This document shows positions 7,990-16,059 of a DNA stretch of 39,746 nucleotides, piece by piece (position 1 is the first letter of the stretch; each line of letters begins with the position of its first letter). The stretch covers positions 1 to 39,746 of the forward strand of contig CAMZLW010000033.1 of NCBI GenBank assembly GCA_947311785.1, read 5' to 3'. The position numbers were made by a program, and so were the translations under genes. Source of the stretch: an uncultured Ignavibacteriales bacterium. GTDB lineage: Bacteria > Bacteroidota > Ignavibacteria > Ignavibacteriales > Melioribacteraceae. Below the pieces are notes generated by a model that worked only from the letters and a program-made list of their open reading frames with translations, did no database searches and was not told the origin of the DNA.

Positions 7990-8100
7990 TTAAGTATAAA
8001 ATATTGAATTTTCCTGATATGAAACTTGGTGTGCTTCTGCCAAGGGCATCCCCTCGGAGATAAGCTCAGCAACCACAATTTTAATAATTTTTAATGCCAT
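7990..8100 (-). CDS. Small open frame upstream of sdhC, unknown
   Basis: A 36-codon frame from ATG at 8100 to TAA at 7990 ends 17 bases before the sdhC start, on the same strand. The product begins MALKIIKIVVAELISEGM and continues PLAEAHQVSYQENSIFYT. It has an amphipathic helix-like first half and no signal or membrane segment. There is no clear ribosome binding site. The segment 8021-8072 is more GC-rich than its surroundings, so it may be a real small or leader peptide, or the remnant of an older gene. I do not recognise it. Confidence 0.3.
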   Translation of the reverse strand: MALKIIKIVVAELISEGMPLAEAHQVSYQENSIFYT

Positions 8101-8489
8101 ACTGAATTTGTTGAATTTTTTTTAGATAAAAATATTTACATCCGTGAAATTAAATTAAATAGTTATCAAAAACAAAATAATTCGTTTTTTGTTTAAAAAT
8201 TATAGCCATTTTTTCAATCCTCTTGGCAACTACGCATAGCAGTAGGAAATATTTGTAAATACTTTTTTTATGAAACAGAAATAGATTTTAATTTTTAACT
8301 CAAGTTCAGCACTAGAAGAGTACAAATGCTGAATTGCTTAAGTTGTTTGAAAAACATCAGAAATTTTATGAATATAGAGACACCTATATAGTGATTTTGA
8401 AAAGGTAGAATTTAATAAATTATTTTACTTGCATTATTTTGAAATAACTCATATTTTTGTAGCTCGTTTCTTTTAAATATTGACAAAAT
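8101..8489. other. Intergenic region without a recognised gene
   Basis: This AT-rich gap separates the divergent sdh operon and the tRNA/ribosomal superoperon. It must hold the sdh promoter (minus) and the tRNA-Tyr promoter (plus, 8429-8457). Only a small inverted repeat, TTCAGCA (8305-8311) with TGCTGAA (8327-8333), stands out. No coding frame with a start and a ribosome binding site is seen. Confidence 0.5.
8429..8457 (+). promoter_or_regulatory. Probable promoter of the tRNA/rpmG/secE superoperon
   Basis: TTGCAT (8429-8434), a 17-base spacer, then TATTTT (8452-8457). Transcription would start near 8464, about 25 bases before mature tRNA-Tyr. The hexamers match those proposed for tRNA-Asp and vapB. 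Confidence 0.4.
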
Positions 8490-8572
8490 GGGCAGGCGCC
8501 AAAGTAGGAGAGTTGGGGCGGACTGTAAATCCGTTGGCTAAGCCTGAGGGGGTTCGATTCCCTCCCTGCCCA
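8490..8572 (+). tRNA. tRNA-Tyr (anticodon GTA)
   Basis: Acceptor GGGCAGG/CCTGCCC, anticodon loop CTGTAAA with GTA, a long variable arm (GGCT/AGCC) typical of bacterial tRNA-Tyr, and T-loop TTCGATT are all present. The discriminator is A and CCA is not encoded. It is the first gene of the plus-strand block. Confidence 0.95.
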
Positions 8573-8665
8573 CATTTGATATTTTTGAAGGAGAGTAGAA
8601 AGACCCATTTCTATTCGTACTTCGCTAAATATCTTTCAAAATAAATAACGTTTATAATTTTATAA

Positions 8666-8738
8666 GCGGGGGTAACTCAATTGGTAGAGTCACAGCCTTC
8701 CAAGCTGTTGGTTGCGAGTTCGAGCCTCGTCTCCCGCT
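8666..8738 (+). tRNA. tRNA-Gly (anticodon TCC)
   Basis: Acceptor GCGGGGG/CTCCCGC (one G-T pair), D-arm ACTC/GAGT, anticodon stem ACAGC/GCTGT with loop CTTCCAA, and T-arm GCGAG-TTCGAGC-CTCGT. Anticodon TCC gives Gly. The discriminator is T and CCA is not encoded. A 93-base spacer separates it from tRNA-Tyr. Confidence 0.95.
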
Positions 8739-8789
8739 CAAATGAGCTTTTCTGTTTACATATTGAAAAGTTCAATTGTATTGGAAAAT

Positions 8790-8862
8790 GCTGACGTAGC
8801 TCAGTTGGTAGAGCACATCCTTGGTAAGGATGAGGTCGTCGGTTCAAATCCGATCGTCAGCT
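8790..8862 (+). tRNA. tRNA-Thr (anticodon GGT)
   Basis: Acceptor GCTGACG/CGTCAGC, D-arm GCTC/GAGC, anticodon stem ATCCT/AGGAT with loop TGGTA inside it, and T-arm GTCGG-TTCAAAT-CCGAT. Anticodon GGT gives Thr. CCA is not encoded. In many bacteria this tRNA precedes tuf; here rpmG follows. Confidence 0.95.
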
Positions 8863-8936
8863 CAAATAATTTAGTTGGCAGAAAAAATAAAAGTTTAAGT
8901 TAAAAAAAGCAAATAGTTTTAACGAGGAAAAATAAA

Positions 8937-9104
8937 ATGGCAAAATCTAAAAACGCACGACAAACGATAATTTTGGAAAGCACAGCTGATACTGGATATC
9001 GTTATACAACAAAGAAAAACAAAAGAGAACATCCAGCGAGAGTTGAGTATAAAAAATACGATCCAGTTGTTCGCAAGCACGTAGTTTTTAAAGAAACTAA
9101 ATAA
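8937..9104 (+). CDS. rpmG: Ribosomal protein bL33, zinc-free form
   Basis: A 55-residue basic protein beginning [18 protein letters not shown], with [12 protein letters not shown] and [16 protein letters not shown], which is the bL33 pattern near the E site of the large subunit. The two CxxC pairs of zinc-binding L33 are absent, so this is the C-minus form. The ATG follows GAGG by about 8 bases. It sits between tRNA-Thr and tRNA-Trp and is followed by secE and nusG, a common bacterial neighbourhood for L33. Confidence 0.95.
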   Translation: MAKSKNARQTIILESTADTGYRYTTKKNKREHPARVEYKKYDPVVRKHVVFKETK

Positions 9105-9113
9105 ATTTGTGAT

Positions 9114-9187
9114 GCGAGAGTAGTTCAATTGGCTAGAGCAGCGGTCTCCAAAACCGCAAGTTGGGGGTTCGAATCCCTCCTCTCGTG
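9114..9187 (+). tRNA. tRNA-Trp (anticodon CCA)
   Basis: Acceptor GCGAGAG/CTCTCGT (terminal G-U pair), anticodon stem GCGGT/ACCGC with loop CTCCAAA, T-arm GGGGG-TTCGAAT-CCCTC, and discriminator G as expected for Trp. CCA is not encoded. It begins 9 bases after the rpmG stop and precedes secE. Confidence 0.93.
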
Positions 9188-9216
9188 CTACTATTCAAAA
9201 AAATGGTAAATAAGTA

Positions 9217-9399
9217 ATGAAAGAGAAAATAGTTAATTTTTTTACAGATGTAGTAAAGGAAATGAAAAAAGTTACCTGGCCTACACAAGCTGAGTTAAAA
9301 GAATCTACAGTAATAGTTATTATTACTTGTTTGATACTTGCAGCATTTACATATCTAATTGATATGAGCATAACACAAATATTTCAAGGAATTTTTTAG
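9217..9399 (+). CDS. secE: Preprotein translocase subunit SecE
   Basis: A 60-residue single-helix subunit that clamps SecY in the inner-membrane protein channel. It has the amphipathic cytoplasmic helix with KVTWPTQAEL (18-27), the SecE signature, then one membrane helix at about 31-50. The short one-helix form is the usual one outside enterobacteria. It lies between tRNA-Trp and nusG, its conserved position. Its partner secY is in the same superoperon at 34029. Confidence 0.95.
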   Translation: MKEKIVNFFTDVVKEMKKVTWPTQAELKESTVIVIITCLILAAFTYLIDMSITQIFQGIF

Positions 9400-9401
9400 C
9401 A

Positions 9402-9953
9402 GTGGAAGAAGATAACGCACAAGCAAAATGGTATGTAGTTAGAACCTTTTCGGGGCATGAGAATAAGGTTAAAACCGCTGTTGATATGGAATTAAGCGAA
9501 AATGAAGCATTACGTGCCCGTATTGTTGAAATGTTAGTTCCTACCGAAAAAGTTTTTGAGATAAAAGATGGAAAGAAAAAAACTAAAATTCGTAATTTTT
9601 TTCCTGGTTACGTTTTATTAAATGCCGATTTGGATAATAGGGTAATAGACTTTATCAATAATACTCCATCCATAATGGGATTTTTAGGCAATCAAAACAA
9701 CCCAGTTCCATTACTTCCAGCAGAAGTAAAAAGAATTATTGGAAGAATTACTCAGGATAAAGATACTGAGAAAACAGATACTATATTCAGATCTGGCGAC
9801 TTAATCAAAATTATTGATGGACCATTTAATAATTTCTCTGGCATTATTGAAGAAGTGAACGAAGATAAAATGAAAATTAAAGTTATGGTTTCAATTTTTG
9901 GAAGAAAAACTCCAGTTGAAATTAATTTTGAACAAGCAGAATTAGAAAAATAA
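9402..9953 (+). CDS. nusG: Transcription elongation/antitermination factor NusG
   Basis: Binds the RNA polymerase clamp, suppresses pausing and links polymerase to Rho or ribosomal S10. The 183 residues comprise an NGN domain (WYVVRTFSGHE at 10-20, FFPGYVL at 66-72) and a KOW domain (about 130-183, SGDLIKIIDGPF). It starts with GTG two bases after the secE stop; AGGA lies 12 bases upstream. An acidic N-terminal stretch, MEEDN, precedes the domain. Confidence 0.95.
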   Translation: MEEDNAQAKWYVVRTFSGHENKVKTAVDMELSENEALRARIVEMLVPTEKVFEIKDGKKKTKIRNFFPGYVLLNADLDNRVIDFINNTPSIMGFLGNQNNPVPLLPAEVKRIIGRITQDKDTEKTDTIFRSGDLIKIIDGPFNNFSGIIEEVNEDKMKIKVMVSIFGRKTPVEINFEQAELEK

Positions 9954-9974
9954 ATTATAATTATAGGTTAAATT

Positions 9975-10400
9975 ATGGCTAAGAAAATTAGTGGTTATAT
10001 TAAATTGCAAATTCCAGCCGGGCAAGCAAACCCATCGCCACCTGTTGGACCAGCATTAGGTCAAAAAGGCGTAAACATTATGGAGTTTTGTAAGCAATTT
10101 AATGCTAAAACTTCAGGAGATGCTGGTTTAATAATTCCTGTTGTAATAACAGTTTTTGCAGATAAATCATTTACATTTATTACAAAAACTCCACCAGCAG
10201 CAGTTTTATTAAAGAAAAATCTTAATTTGAAAAGTGGTTCGGCAGAACCAAACAAAACAAAAGTTGCAAAAGTTACTAGAGCTCAATTGCAAGAGATTGC
10301 CGAAACAAAAATGGCAGATTTGAATGCAAATGATATTGACCATGCTATTAGTATGATTGCGGGAACAGCTCGTAGTATGGGTATTACGGTTGAAGGATAA
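9975..10400 (+). CDS. rplK: Ribosomal protein uL11
   Basis: A 141-residue large-subunit protein of the GTPase-associated centre; it binds 23S rRNA with L10 and L7/L12 and is the usual site of thiopeptide action. The N-terminal domain has [18 protein letters not shown] and the rRNA-binding C-terminal domain has [12 protein letters not shown]. It is the first gene of the L11-L1-L10-L7/L12 set, 21 bases after nusG. Confidence 0.97.
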   Translation: MAKKISGYIKLQIPAGQANPSPPVGPALGQKGVNIMEFCKQFNAKTSGDAGLIIPVVITVFADKSFTFITKTPPAAVLLKKNLNLKSGSAEPNKTKVAKVTRAQLQEIAETKMADLNANDIDHAISMIAGTARSMGITVEG

Positions 10401-10430
10401 TATTAAAAAGTTTATAAATTAGGTAAAAAA

Positions 10431-11117
10431 ATGAAATTGTCAAAAAGAGTAAAATCCTTAAAAGAAAAATTAGACTTAAAGAAAGAATATACTATTGAAG
10501 AAGCTGTTCAGCTTTTAAAAGACAATTCTAATGTTAAGTTTACAGAATCTTTAGATTGTGCTATCAGATTAGGTGTTGATCCACGACATGCAGACCAAAT
10601 GATTAGAGGTACTGTTAGCCTGCCACACGGAACTGGTAAAGAAGTTAAAGTTCTTGTTGTTGCAAAAGGTGCTAAAGCAGACGAAGCTCTTGCTGCTGGT
10701 GCCGATTATGCAGGCTTTGAAGAGTATCTTGCTAAAATTAAAGAAGGTTGGACTGATATTGATGTTGTTATTGCTGCCCCCGATACAATGGGCGAGTTAG
10801 GCAAATTGGGACGTACTTTAGGTCCAAAAGGTTTAATGCCAAACCCTAAAAGTGGTACAGTAACAATGGATGTTGCAAAAGCAGTTAAAGAAGTTAAAGC
10901 CGGAAAAATAGAATTTCGTGTTGAAAAAACTGGTATTGTACACACAACATTAGGAAAGTTGAATTTTGAAACTCAACAATTAGTAGATAACACAAAAGCA
11001 TTTATCGATAAAATAAATGCTATGAGACCATCTTCGGCTAAAGGAACATATGTGAAAAGTTTATTTATTACTAGCACTATGGGACCTGGAATTCATATTT
11101 CCAAAGATGAAATTTAA
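10431..11117 (+). CDS. rplA: Ribosomal protein uL1
   Basis: A 228-residue protein of the L1 stalk that helps move deacylated tRNA out of the E site. The signature GRTLGPKGLMPNPKSGTV and the ending GPGIHIS are present. In many bacteria L1 also represses translation of the L11-L1 mRNA; no operator structure was verified here. It lies 30 bases after rplK. Confidence 0.97.
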   Translation: MKLSKRVKSLKEKLDLKKEYTIEEAVQLLKDNSNVKFTESLDCAIRLGVDPRHADQMIRGTVSLPHGTGKEVKVLVVAKGAKADEALAAGADYAGFEEYLAKIKEGWTDIDVVIAAPDTMGELGKLGRTLGPKGLMPNPKSGTVTMDVAKAVKEVKAGKIEFRVEKTGIVHTTLGKLNFETQQLVDNTKAFIDKINAMRPSSAKGTYVKSLFITSTMGPGIHISKDEI

Positions 11118-11183
11118 CAAAAATACGCACTCATTATATATATAATGCTTCTATAAACAGTATTAAACTGAATTAGGAAAAAG

Positions 11184-11705
11184 ATGAACAAGACAGAAAA
11201 AAGCGAAATGCTTTCTCTTATTAAAGAGAAATTTGAGCAATCTACTGCAGTGTACTTGGTTGATTACAAAGGTGTAACCGTTGAAGAAATAAATGGTTTA
11301 CGTCGTTCATTTATCAAAGAAGGTGTTAGCTACAAAGTATATAAAAATACTTTGGTTAAAAGAGTTATTGCCGAGCTTGGTGGATACGAGGAATTAAACG
11401 AGCTACTTGTTGGAATGGTTGGTATTGCATTTGTGGACGAAAACTTTGTTGCCCCTGCCAAAATCATCAAAGACTTTAACGGAAAGAATAAAAAATTCGA
11501 TTTCAAAGGTTGCTACATAGATTCTACATTCTATGGCGAAGATCAACTCAAAACCCTGGCTTCTATGCCAACCAAGGAAGAAGTTATGGCTAGCATTGTT
11601 GGTAGCATCGCTGCTCCGGCATCAGGTATTGTTGGTTCAATAAACGCAGTTATTAGAGATTTAGTTAGTGTAATTGATGAAGTAGGTAAAACAAAAGCCG
11701 CATAA
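11184..11705 (+). CDS. rplJ: Ribosomal protein uL10
   Basis: A 173-residue stalk base protein that holds L7/L12 dimers on the ribosome. The N-terminal rRNA-binding domain shows VYLVDYKGVTVEEINGLR, and the C-terminal helix that carries L7/L12 follows (VGSINAVIRDLVSVIDEV). The 66-base leader after rplA contains ATTATATATATAAT, a palindrome, and is where an L10 autoregulatory site would be expected; that is not demonstrated. Confidence 0.97.
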   Translation: MNKTEKSEMLSLIKEKFEQSTAVYLVDYKGVTVEEINGLRRSFIKEGVSYKVYKNTLVKRVIAELGGYEELNELLVGMVGIAFVDENFVAPAKIIKDFNGKNKKFDFKGCYIDSTFYGEDQLKTLASMPTKEEVMASIVGSIAAPASGIVGSINAVIRDLVSVIDEVGKTKAA

Positions 11706-11739
11706 AAAATTTAAAAGATTAATTTAAAGGAGAAATAAG

Positions 11740-12114
11740 ATGTCAGAAAAAATAGCAGAAATAGTAGAAAAAATTAAAGCACTTACTTTAGTTGAAGCTT
11801 CAGAATTAAAAACAGCTTTAGAAGATGAATTTGGTGTTTCAGCAGCAGCTCCTGTAGTTATGGGTGCAGTTGCAGCAGATGCTGGTGCAGCAGCTGAAGA
11901 ACAAACTGAATTTGACGTTATTCTTGCAAGTTTTGGCGAGAAGAAAATTAACGTAATTAAAGTTGTAAGAGCTCACACTGGATTAGGATTAAAAGAAGCT
12001 AAAGACTTAGTAGATAACGCTCCTAAAGCTGTTAAAGAAGGTGTTACTAAAGAAGAAGCAGAAAAAGTTAAAACTGAGCTTGAAGAAGCTGGTGCAACTG
12101 TAGAAGTAAAATAA
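11740..12114 (+). CDS. rplL: Ribosomal protein bL12 (L7/L12)
   Basis: A 124-residue flexible stalk protein present in several copies per ribosome; it recruits and activates translational GTPases. The N-terminal dimerisation helix pair (1-32), the Ala/Gly/Val hinge (about 33-52) and the C-terminal domain with [20 protein letters not shown] are all visible. A strong GGAG ribosome binding site is present. A hairpin follows before rpoB. Confidence 0.97.
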   Translation: MSEKIAEIVEKIKALTLVEASELKTALEDEFGVSAAAPVVMGAVAADAGAAAEEQTEFDVILASFGEKKINVIKVVRAHTGLGLKEAKDLVDNAPKAVKEGVTKEEAEKVKTELEEAGATVEVK

Positions 12115-12152
12115 TTTATTTTTTTTTATAAATTATTTGTAGAATTTCCAAC

Positions 12153-12182
12153 GTGGTAAGACGATAAGGTTCGTCTTGCCAC
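12153..12182 (+). terminator. Hairpin between rplL and rpoB (attenuator or processing site)
   Basis: GTGGTAAGACGA (12153-12164) pairs with TCGTCTTGCCAC (12171-12182), 12 pairs with a single G-U, over a 6-base loop. It is followed by TTTATATATTTT, a poor terminator tail. In E. coli the rplL-rpoB interval holds a partial terminator and an RNase III site that lower polymerase synthesis relative to ribosomal proteins; the same role is inferred here. Confidence 0.6.
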
Positions 12183-12244
12183 TTTATATATTTTAAAAAG
12201 AATGTTTAGTAACAATAATTTCCAATTATTTAGGGAGGTCTGGG

Positions 12245-15200
12245 TTGGATAAATATAAGAAAAATAAAACGACGAACCGTATAACTTTTGAGACCATTAC
12301 TCCTGCCATTAAACAGCCAAACCTGTTAGATATTCAGGTTAAATCGTTTGAAGAATTTGTTCAGAGAGATGTTCCCAGGAACAAAAGAGAAAATAAGGGA
12401 TTACAAGAAGTTTTTACAAATAACTTCCCTATTTTTGATAATAAAGAGTTTTATCGATTAGACTTTGTTGATTTTCATATAGAGAAATCTCGGTTTTCAA
12501 TTCAAGAATGCCAAGAGAGAGGATTAACATATAGTTCTCCACTAAAAGCAAAACTACGGTTATCTACCAAAGATGATGAAACCGAAGAATATGTTAATTC
12601 TATTGAGCAAGAAGTTTATTTAGGTAATCTCCCTTTTATGACAAAAAAGGGTACATTTGTAATTAATGGAGCCGAAAGAGTAGTGGTAAGTCAGCTACAT
12701 CGTTCTCCTGGTGTTGCTTTTGGTCAAACAAGGCATCCAAACGGAACCCCAATTTACTCTGCTCGTATTATCCCATTCCGTGGTTCTTGGGTAGAATTTG
12801 CTACAGATATTAATCATGTAATGTATGTTTACATCGATAGAAGAAAAAAATTCCCTGCAACTACATTATTACGTGCATTAAATTACACTACCGATGAAGA
12901 AATTTTGAACCTATTTAGTCTGGTTGAAAATATTGATGTTAAAAAATTAAATCCAGAAGACCATCACGGACGTATTTCTGCCGAAGATGTTATTGATATG
13001 GATACTGGTGAAATATTTGTTACTAAAGATGATGAATTAACTGAAGAAATTATAGATAATATTAAATCATCCGATATTAAAAAAATAAAAGTTATTACTG
13101 GCGATACAAATGCCGAGCAAGATTTAATTCTTAATACTTTGCGTAAAGACCCTTCTATTTCAAAAGAGGAAGCACTTTTTGCAATTTACCGTCAATTACG
13201 TACTGGCGAAGCCCCTGATGTTGAAACAGCCGAAGCATTAATTGAAAAATTATTTTTTAATTCCAAACGATACGATTTAGGTGAAGTTGGTCGTTTTAGA
13301 ATGAACGATAAATTAGGTTTGGATATTCCAAAAGATACACGTGTTCTTACAATTGAAGATATTGTTTCAATTATGAAAAGCATTATTTTATTAAAAAATG
13401 GTAATGTATCTGTTGATGATATAGACCATCTTGGAAATAGAAGAGTAAGAACTGTTGGTGAGCAATTACAACAACAATTTAATGTTGGTTTAGCTCGTAT
13501 GTCTCGTACAATCCGCGAGCGTATGAATATGCGTGATAACGAAAATATGCAACCACAAGATTTAGTTAACGCACGAACAATTAGTGCTGTTATTAATGCA
13601 TTTTTTGGAACAAATGCATTATCACAATTTATGGATCAAACAAATCCACTTTCAGAACTGACACATAAAAGAAGAATTTCTGCTTTAGGACCTGGTGGAC
13701 TTACAAGAGAAAGAGCTGGTTTTGAGGTGCGTGATGTTCATCATTCGCATTACGGTCGTTTGTGTCCTATCGAAACTCCCGAAGGTCCAAATATTGGTCT
13801 TATTTCGTCATTAACTTTATATTCAAGAGTTAATAAGTTCGGATTTTTAGAAACACCTTACAGAAAAGTAAAAGATGGTAAAGTTTCTAAATCTGTTGAA
13901 TACTTAAGTGCCGATCAAGAAGATGAATTTATTATAGCACAAGCCAATGCTCCTATAAATGAGCAAGGTAAATTTGTTTTAGATAGAGTAAAATGTCGTA
14001 AACGTGGAGATTTTCCGGTAGTTGCTCCAGGAGTTGTTCATTATATGGATGTTGCTCCTTCGCAACTTGTTAGTGCTGGTGCATCTCTAATTCCTTTCTT
14101 AGAGCATGATGATGCCAACCGTGCATTAATGGGTTCTAACATGCAACGTCAAGCAGTTCCATTATTAGTTCCAGAAGCTCCAATAGTTGGTACTGGCATG
14201 GAGTATAAAACTGCTCACGATTCTCAATCGCTTGTTCTTTCGGAAGATAAAGGCGTTGTTGAATATGTTGACGCAAAAAAAATTATTGTTAAATACGATT
14301 CTAATCCAGATAGTTACGATGCTTTAACAAATTTTGATGACGAACGAAGAGTAGAATATAATTTAGTTAAATTCAACGGAACTAACCAAGAAACATGTTT
14401 TAACCAACGTGCAGCTGTTGTAGTTGGTCAAAAAGTAAAAAAAGGCGATGTTCTTGCTGATGGTCCTTCAATAGATAAAGGAGAGTTAGCTCTTGGTAAA
14501 AATGTTTTAGTTAGCTTTATGCCATGGAGAGGTTATAACTTTGAAGATGCTATTATAATAAGTGAAAGAATAGTTTCTGATGATGAGTTCACTTCTTTGC
14601 ATATTGAAGAATTTGAACTTCAAGTTAGAGAAACAAAACGAGGCGATGAAGAATTAACTCGCGATATTCCTAATGTAAGTGAAGAGGCAACAAAAGATCT
14701 TGACGAGCGTGGAATTATTCGTGAAGGTGCCGAAGTTAAAGAAGGTGATATTTTAATTGGTAAAATTACTCCTAAAGGAGAAACTGACCCTACACCAGAA
14801 GAAAAATTACTTAAAGCTATTTTTGGTGATAAAGCTGGCGATGTTAAAGATGCATCCTTAAAAGCACATCCTGGTTTGAAAGGAACAGTTATTAAAACAA
14901 GATTGTTCTCAAGAAAACGTAGAGATCCAGATGCAAAAAAACAAGAGAAAAAAGATATTGAAGCTTTAGAACACAGATTTAGTTTGAAACGAGCAGAACA
15001 CTACAATATGTTAGTTAGTAAGTTAATAAAAATTGCTTCTGGTAAAAAATCTGTTGGTATTAGTGATTTAGATGGAACTCTTCTTTTCAAAAAAAACACT
15101 GTTGTTTCAGAGAAAACATTCCAAGATATTGAAGATGTTACAAAATTAGATTATACGCAAGAATGGTTCTCTGATGAAGAGACTAATAAAATGATTAAAG

Positions 15201-16024
15201 ACCTTTTTAGTAATTATTTCAAAATACTTGCCGATTATGAAGAAGACTTTAAAAGAATTAAATTAAATATTCAAAGTGGTGATGAATTATCGCCAGGAGT
15301 TGTTCAACTTGCAAAAGTTTATGTTGCTAAAAAACGTAAGCTACAAGTAGGCGATAAAATGGCTGGAAGGCATGGTAACAAAGGTGTTGTTGCACGTATT
15401 GTGCCTAAAGAAGATATGCCATACCTCGAAGATGGAACTCCAGTTGATATAATTCTTAATCCACTTGGCGTACCTTCTCGTATGAACCTTGGTCAGTTGT
15501 ATGAAACTGCACTTGGTTGGGTTGGTAAAAAATTAGGAGTTAAGTTTGAAACTCCAATCTTTGATGGAGCAAAAGTCTCAGATGTTGAAAACTTTGTTGC
15601 AGAAGCTGGGCTTCCAGTAGGTAGCAAAGCAACACTAATTGATGGACGCACAGGCGATAAATTCCACCAAAAAATAATGTGTGGTTACATTTATATGCTC
15701 AAGTTAGGTCATATGATTGATGACAAACTTCATGCTCGTTCTATTGGACCATACTCACTTATTACACAGCAACCTCTTGGTGGTAAAGCACAATTTGGTG
15801 GTCAGCGTTTTGGTGAAATGGAAGTTTGGGCACTTGAAGGTTATGGTGCTTCTAATATTTTACAAGAAGTTTTAACAGTTAAAAGTGATGACGTTGAAGG
15901 ACGTGCTAAAACTTACGAAGCTATTGTAAAAGGCGAAAATTTTTCTCGCCCTAATGTTCCAGAAGCATTTAATGTATTAATTAAAGAATTACAAGGTTTA
16001 GGTTTAGAGATAAAGATTAACTAG
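12245..16024 (+). CDS. rpoB: RNA polymerase subunit beta
   Basis: A 1259-residue catalytic core subunit. The rifampicin region is wild-type-like: SQFMDQTNPLSELTHKRRIS at 460-479, with D464, H474 and S479 matching E. coli D516, H526 and S531, so no resistance substitution is seen. GDKMAGRHGNKG near residue 1036 contacts the active centre. It starts with TTG at 12245, preceded by GGGAGG with a 6-base spacer; no in-frame ATG lies near. It is followed by rpoC after 35 bases. Confidence 0.98.
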   Translation: MDKYKKNKTTNRITFETITPAIKQPNLLDIQVKSFEEFVQRDVPRNKRENKGLQEVFTNNFPIFDNKEFYRLDFVDFHIEKSRFSIQECQERGLTYSSPLKAKLRLSTKDDETEEYVNSIEQEVYLGNLPFMTKKGTFVINGAERVVVSQLHRSPGVAFGQTRHPNGTPIYSARIIPFRGSWVEFATDINHVMYVYIDRRKKFPATTLLRALNYTTDEEILNLFSLVENIDVKKLNPEDHHGRISAEDVIDMDTGEIFVTKDDELTEEIIDNIKSSDIKKIKVITGDTNAEQDLILNTLRKDPSISKEEALFAIYRQLRTGEAPDVETAEALIEKLFFNSKRYDLGEVGRFRMNDKLGLDIPKDTRVLTIEDIVSIMKSIILLKNGNVSVDDIDHLGNRRVRTVGEQLQQQFNVGLARMSRTIRERMNMRDNENMQPQDLVNARTISAVINAFFGTNALSQFMDQTNPLSELTHKRRISALGPGGLTRERAGFEVRDVHHSHYGRLCPIETPEGPNIGLISSLTLYSRVNKFGFLETPYRKVKDGKVSKSVEYLSADQEDEFIIAQANAPINEQGKFVLDRVKCRKRGDFPVVAPGVVHYMDVAPSQLVSAGASLIPFLEHDDANRALMGSNMQRQAVPLLVPEAPIVGTGMEYKTAHDSQSLVLSEDKGVVEYVDAKKIIVKYDSNPDSYDALTNFDDERRVEYNLVKFNGTNQETCFNQRAAVVVGQKVKKGDVLADGPSIDKGELALGKNVLVSFMPWRGYNFEDAIIISERIVSDDEFTSLHIEEFELQVRETKRGDEELTRDIPNVSEEATKDLDERGIIREGAEVKEGDILIGKITPKGETDPTPEEKLLKAIFGDKAGDVKDASLKAHPGLKGTVIKTRLFSRKRRDPDAKKQEKKDIEALEHRFSLKRAEHYNMLVSKLIKIASGKKSVGISDLDGTLLFKKNTVVSEKTFQDIEDVTKLDYTQEWFSDEETNKMIKDLFSNYFKILADYEEDFKRIKLNIQSGDELSPGVVQLAKVYVAKKRKLQVGDKMAGRHGNKGVVARIVPKEDMPYLEDGTPVDIILNPLGVPSRMNLGQLYETALGWVGKKLGVKFETPIFDGAKVSDVENFVAEAGLPVGSKATLIDGRTGDKFHQKIMCGYIYMLKLGHMIDDKLHARSIGPYSLITQQPLGGKAQFGGQRFGEMEVWALEGYGASNILQEVLTVKSDDVEGRAKTYEAIVKGENFSRPNVPEAFNVLIKELQGLGLEIKIN

Positions 16025-16059
16025 TTAAACTAAATCAATAAAGTTTAAGGGGAACATTT

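Noticed and set aside
8305-8333. Short inverted repeat TTCAGCA/TGCTGAA as a terminator or operator
   Set aside because: Only 7 bp with a 15-base loop and no T-run; such repeats are expected by chance in this AT-rich gap.
8420-8608. Minus-strand frame across tRNA-Tyr
   Set aside because: Its residues (AGRESNPLRLS) are the translation of the tRNA antisense strand, a common artefact; the tRNA is certain.
8573-8665. Possible small RNA or hairpin in the 93-base spacer between tRNA-Tyr and tRNA-Gly
   Set aside because: Partial pairings (AGTAGAAA with TTTCTATT) are weak and no promoter or terminator sets it apart; it is most likely processed spacer.
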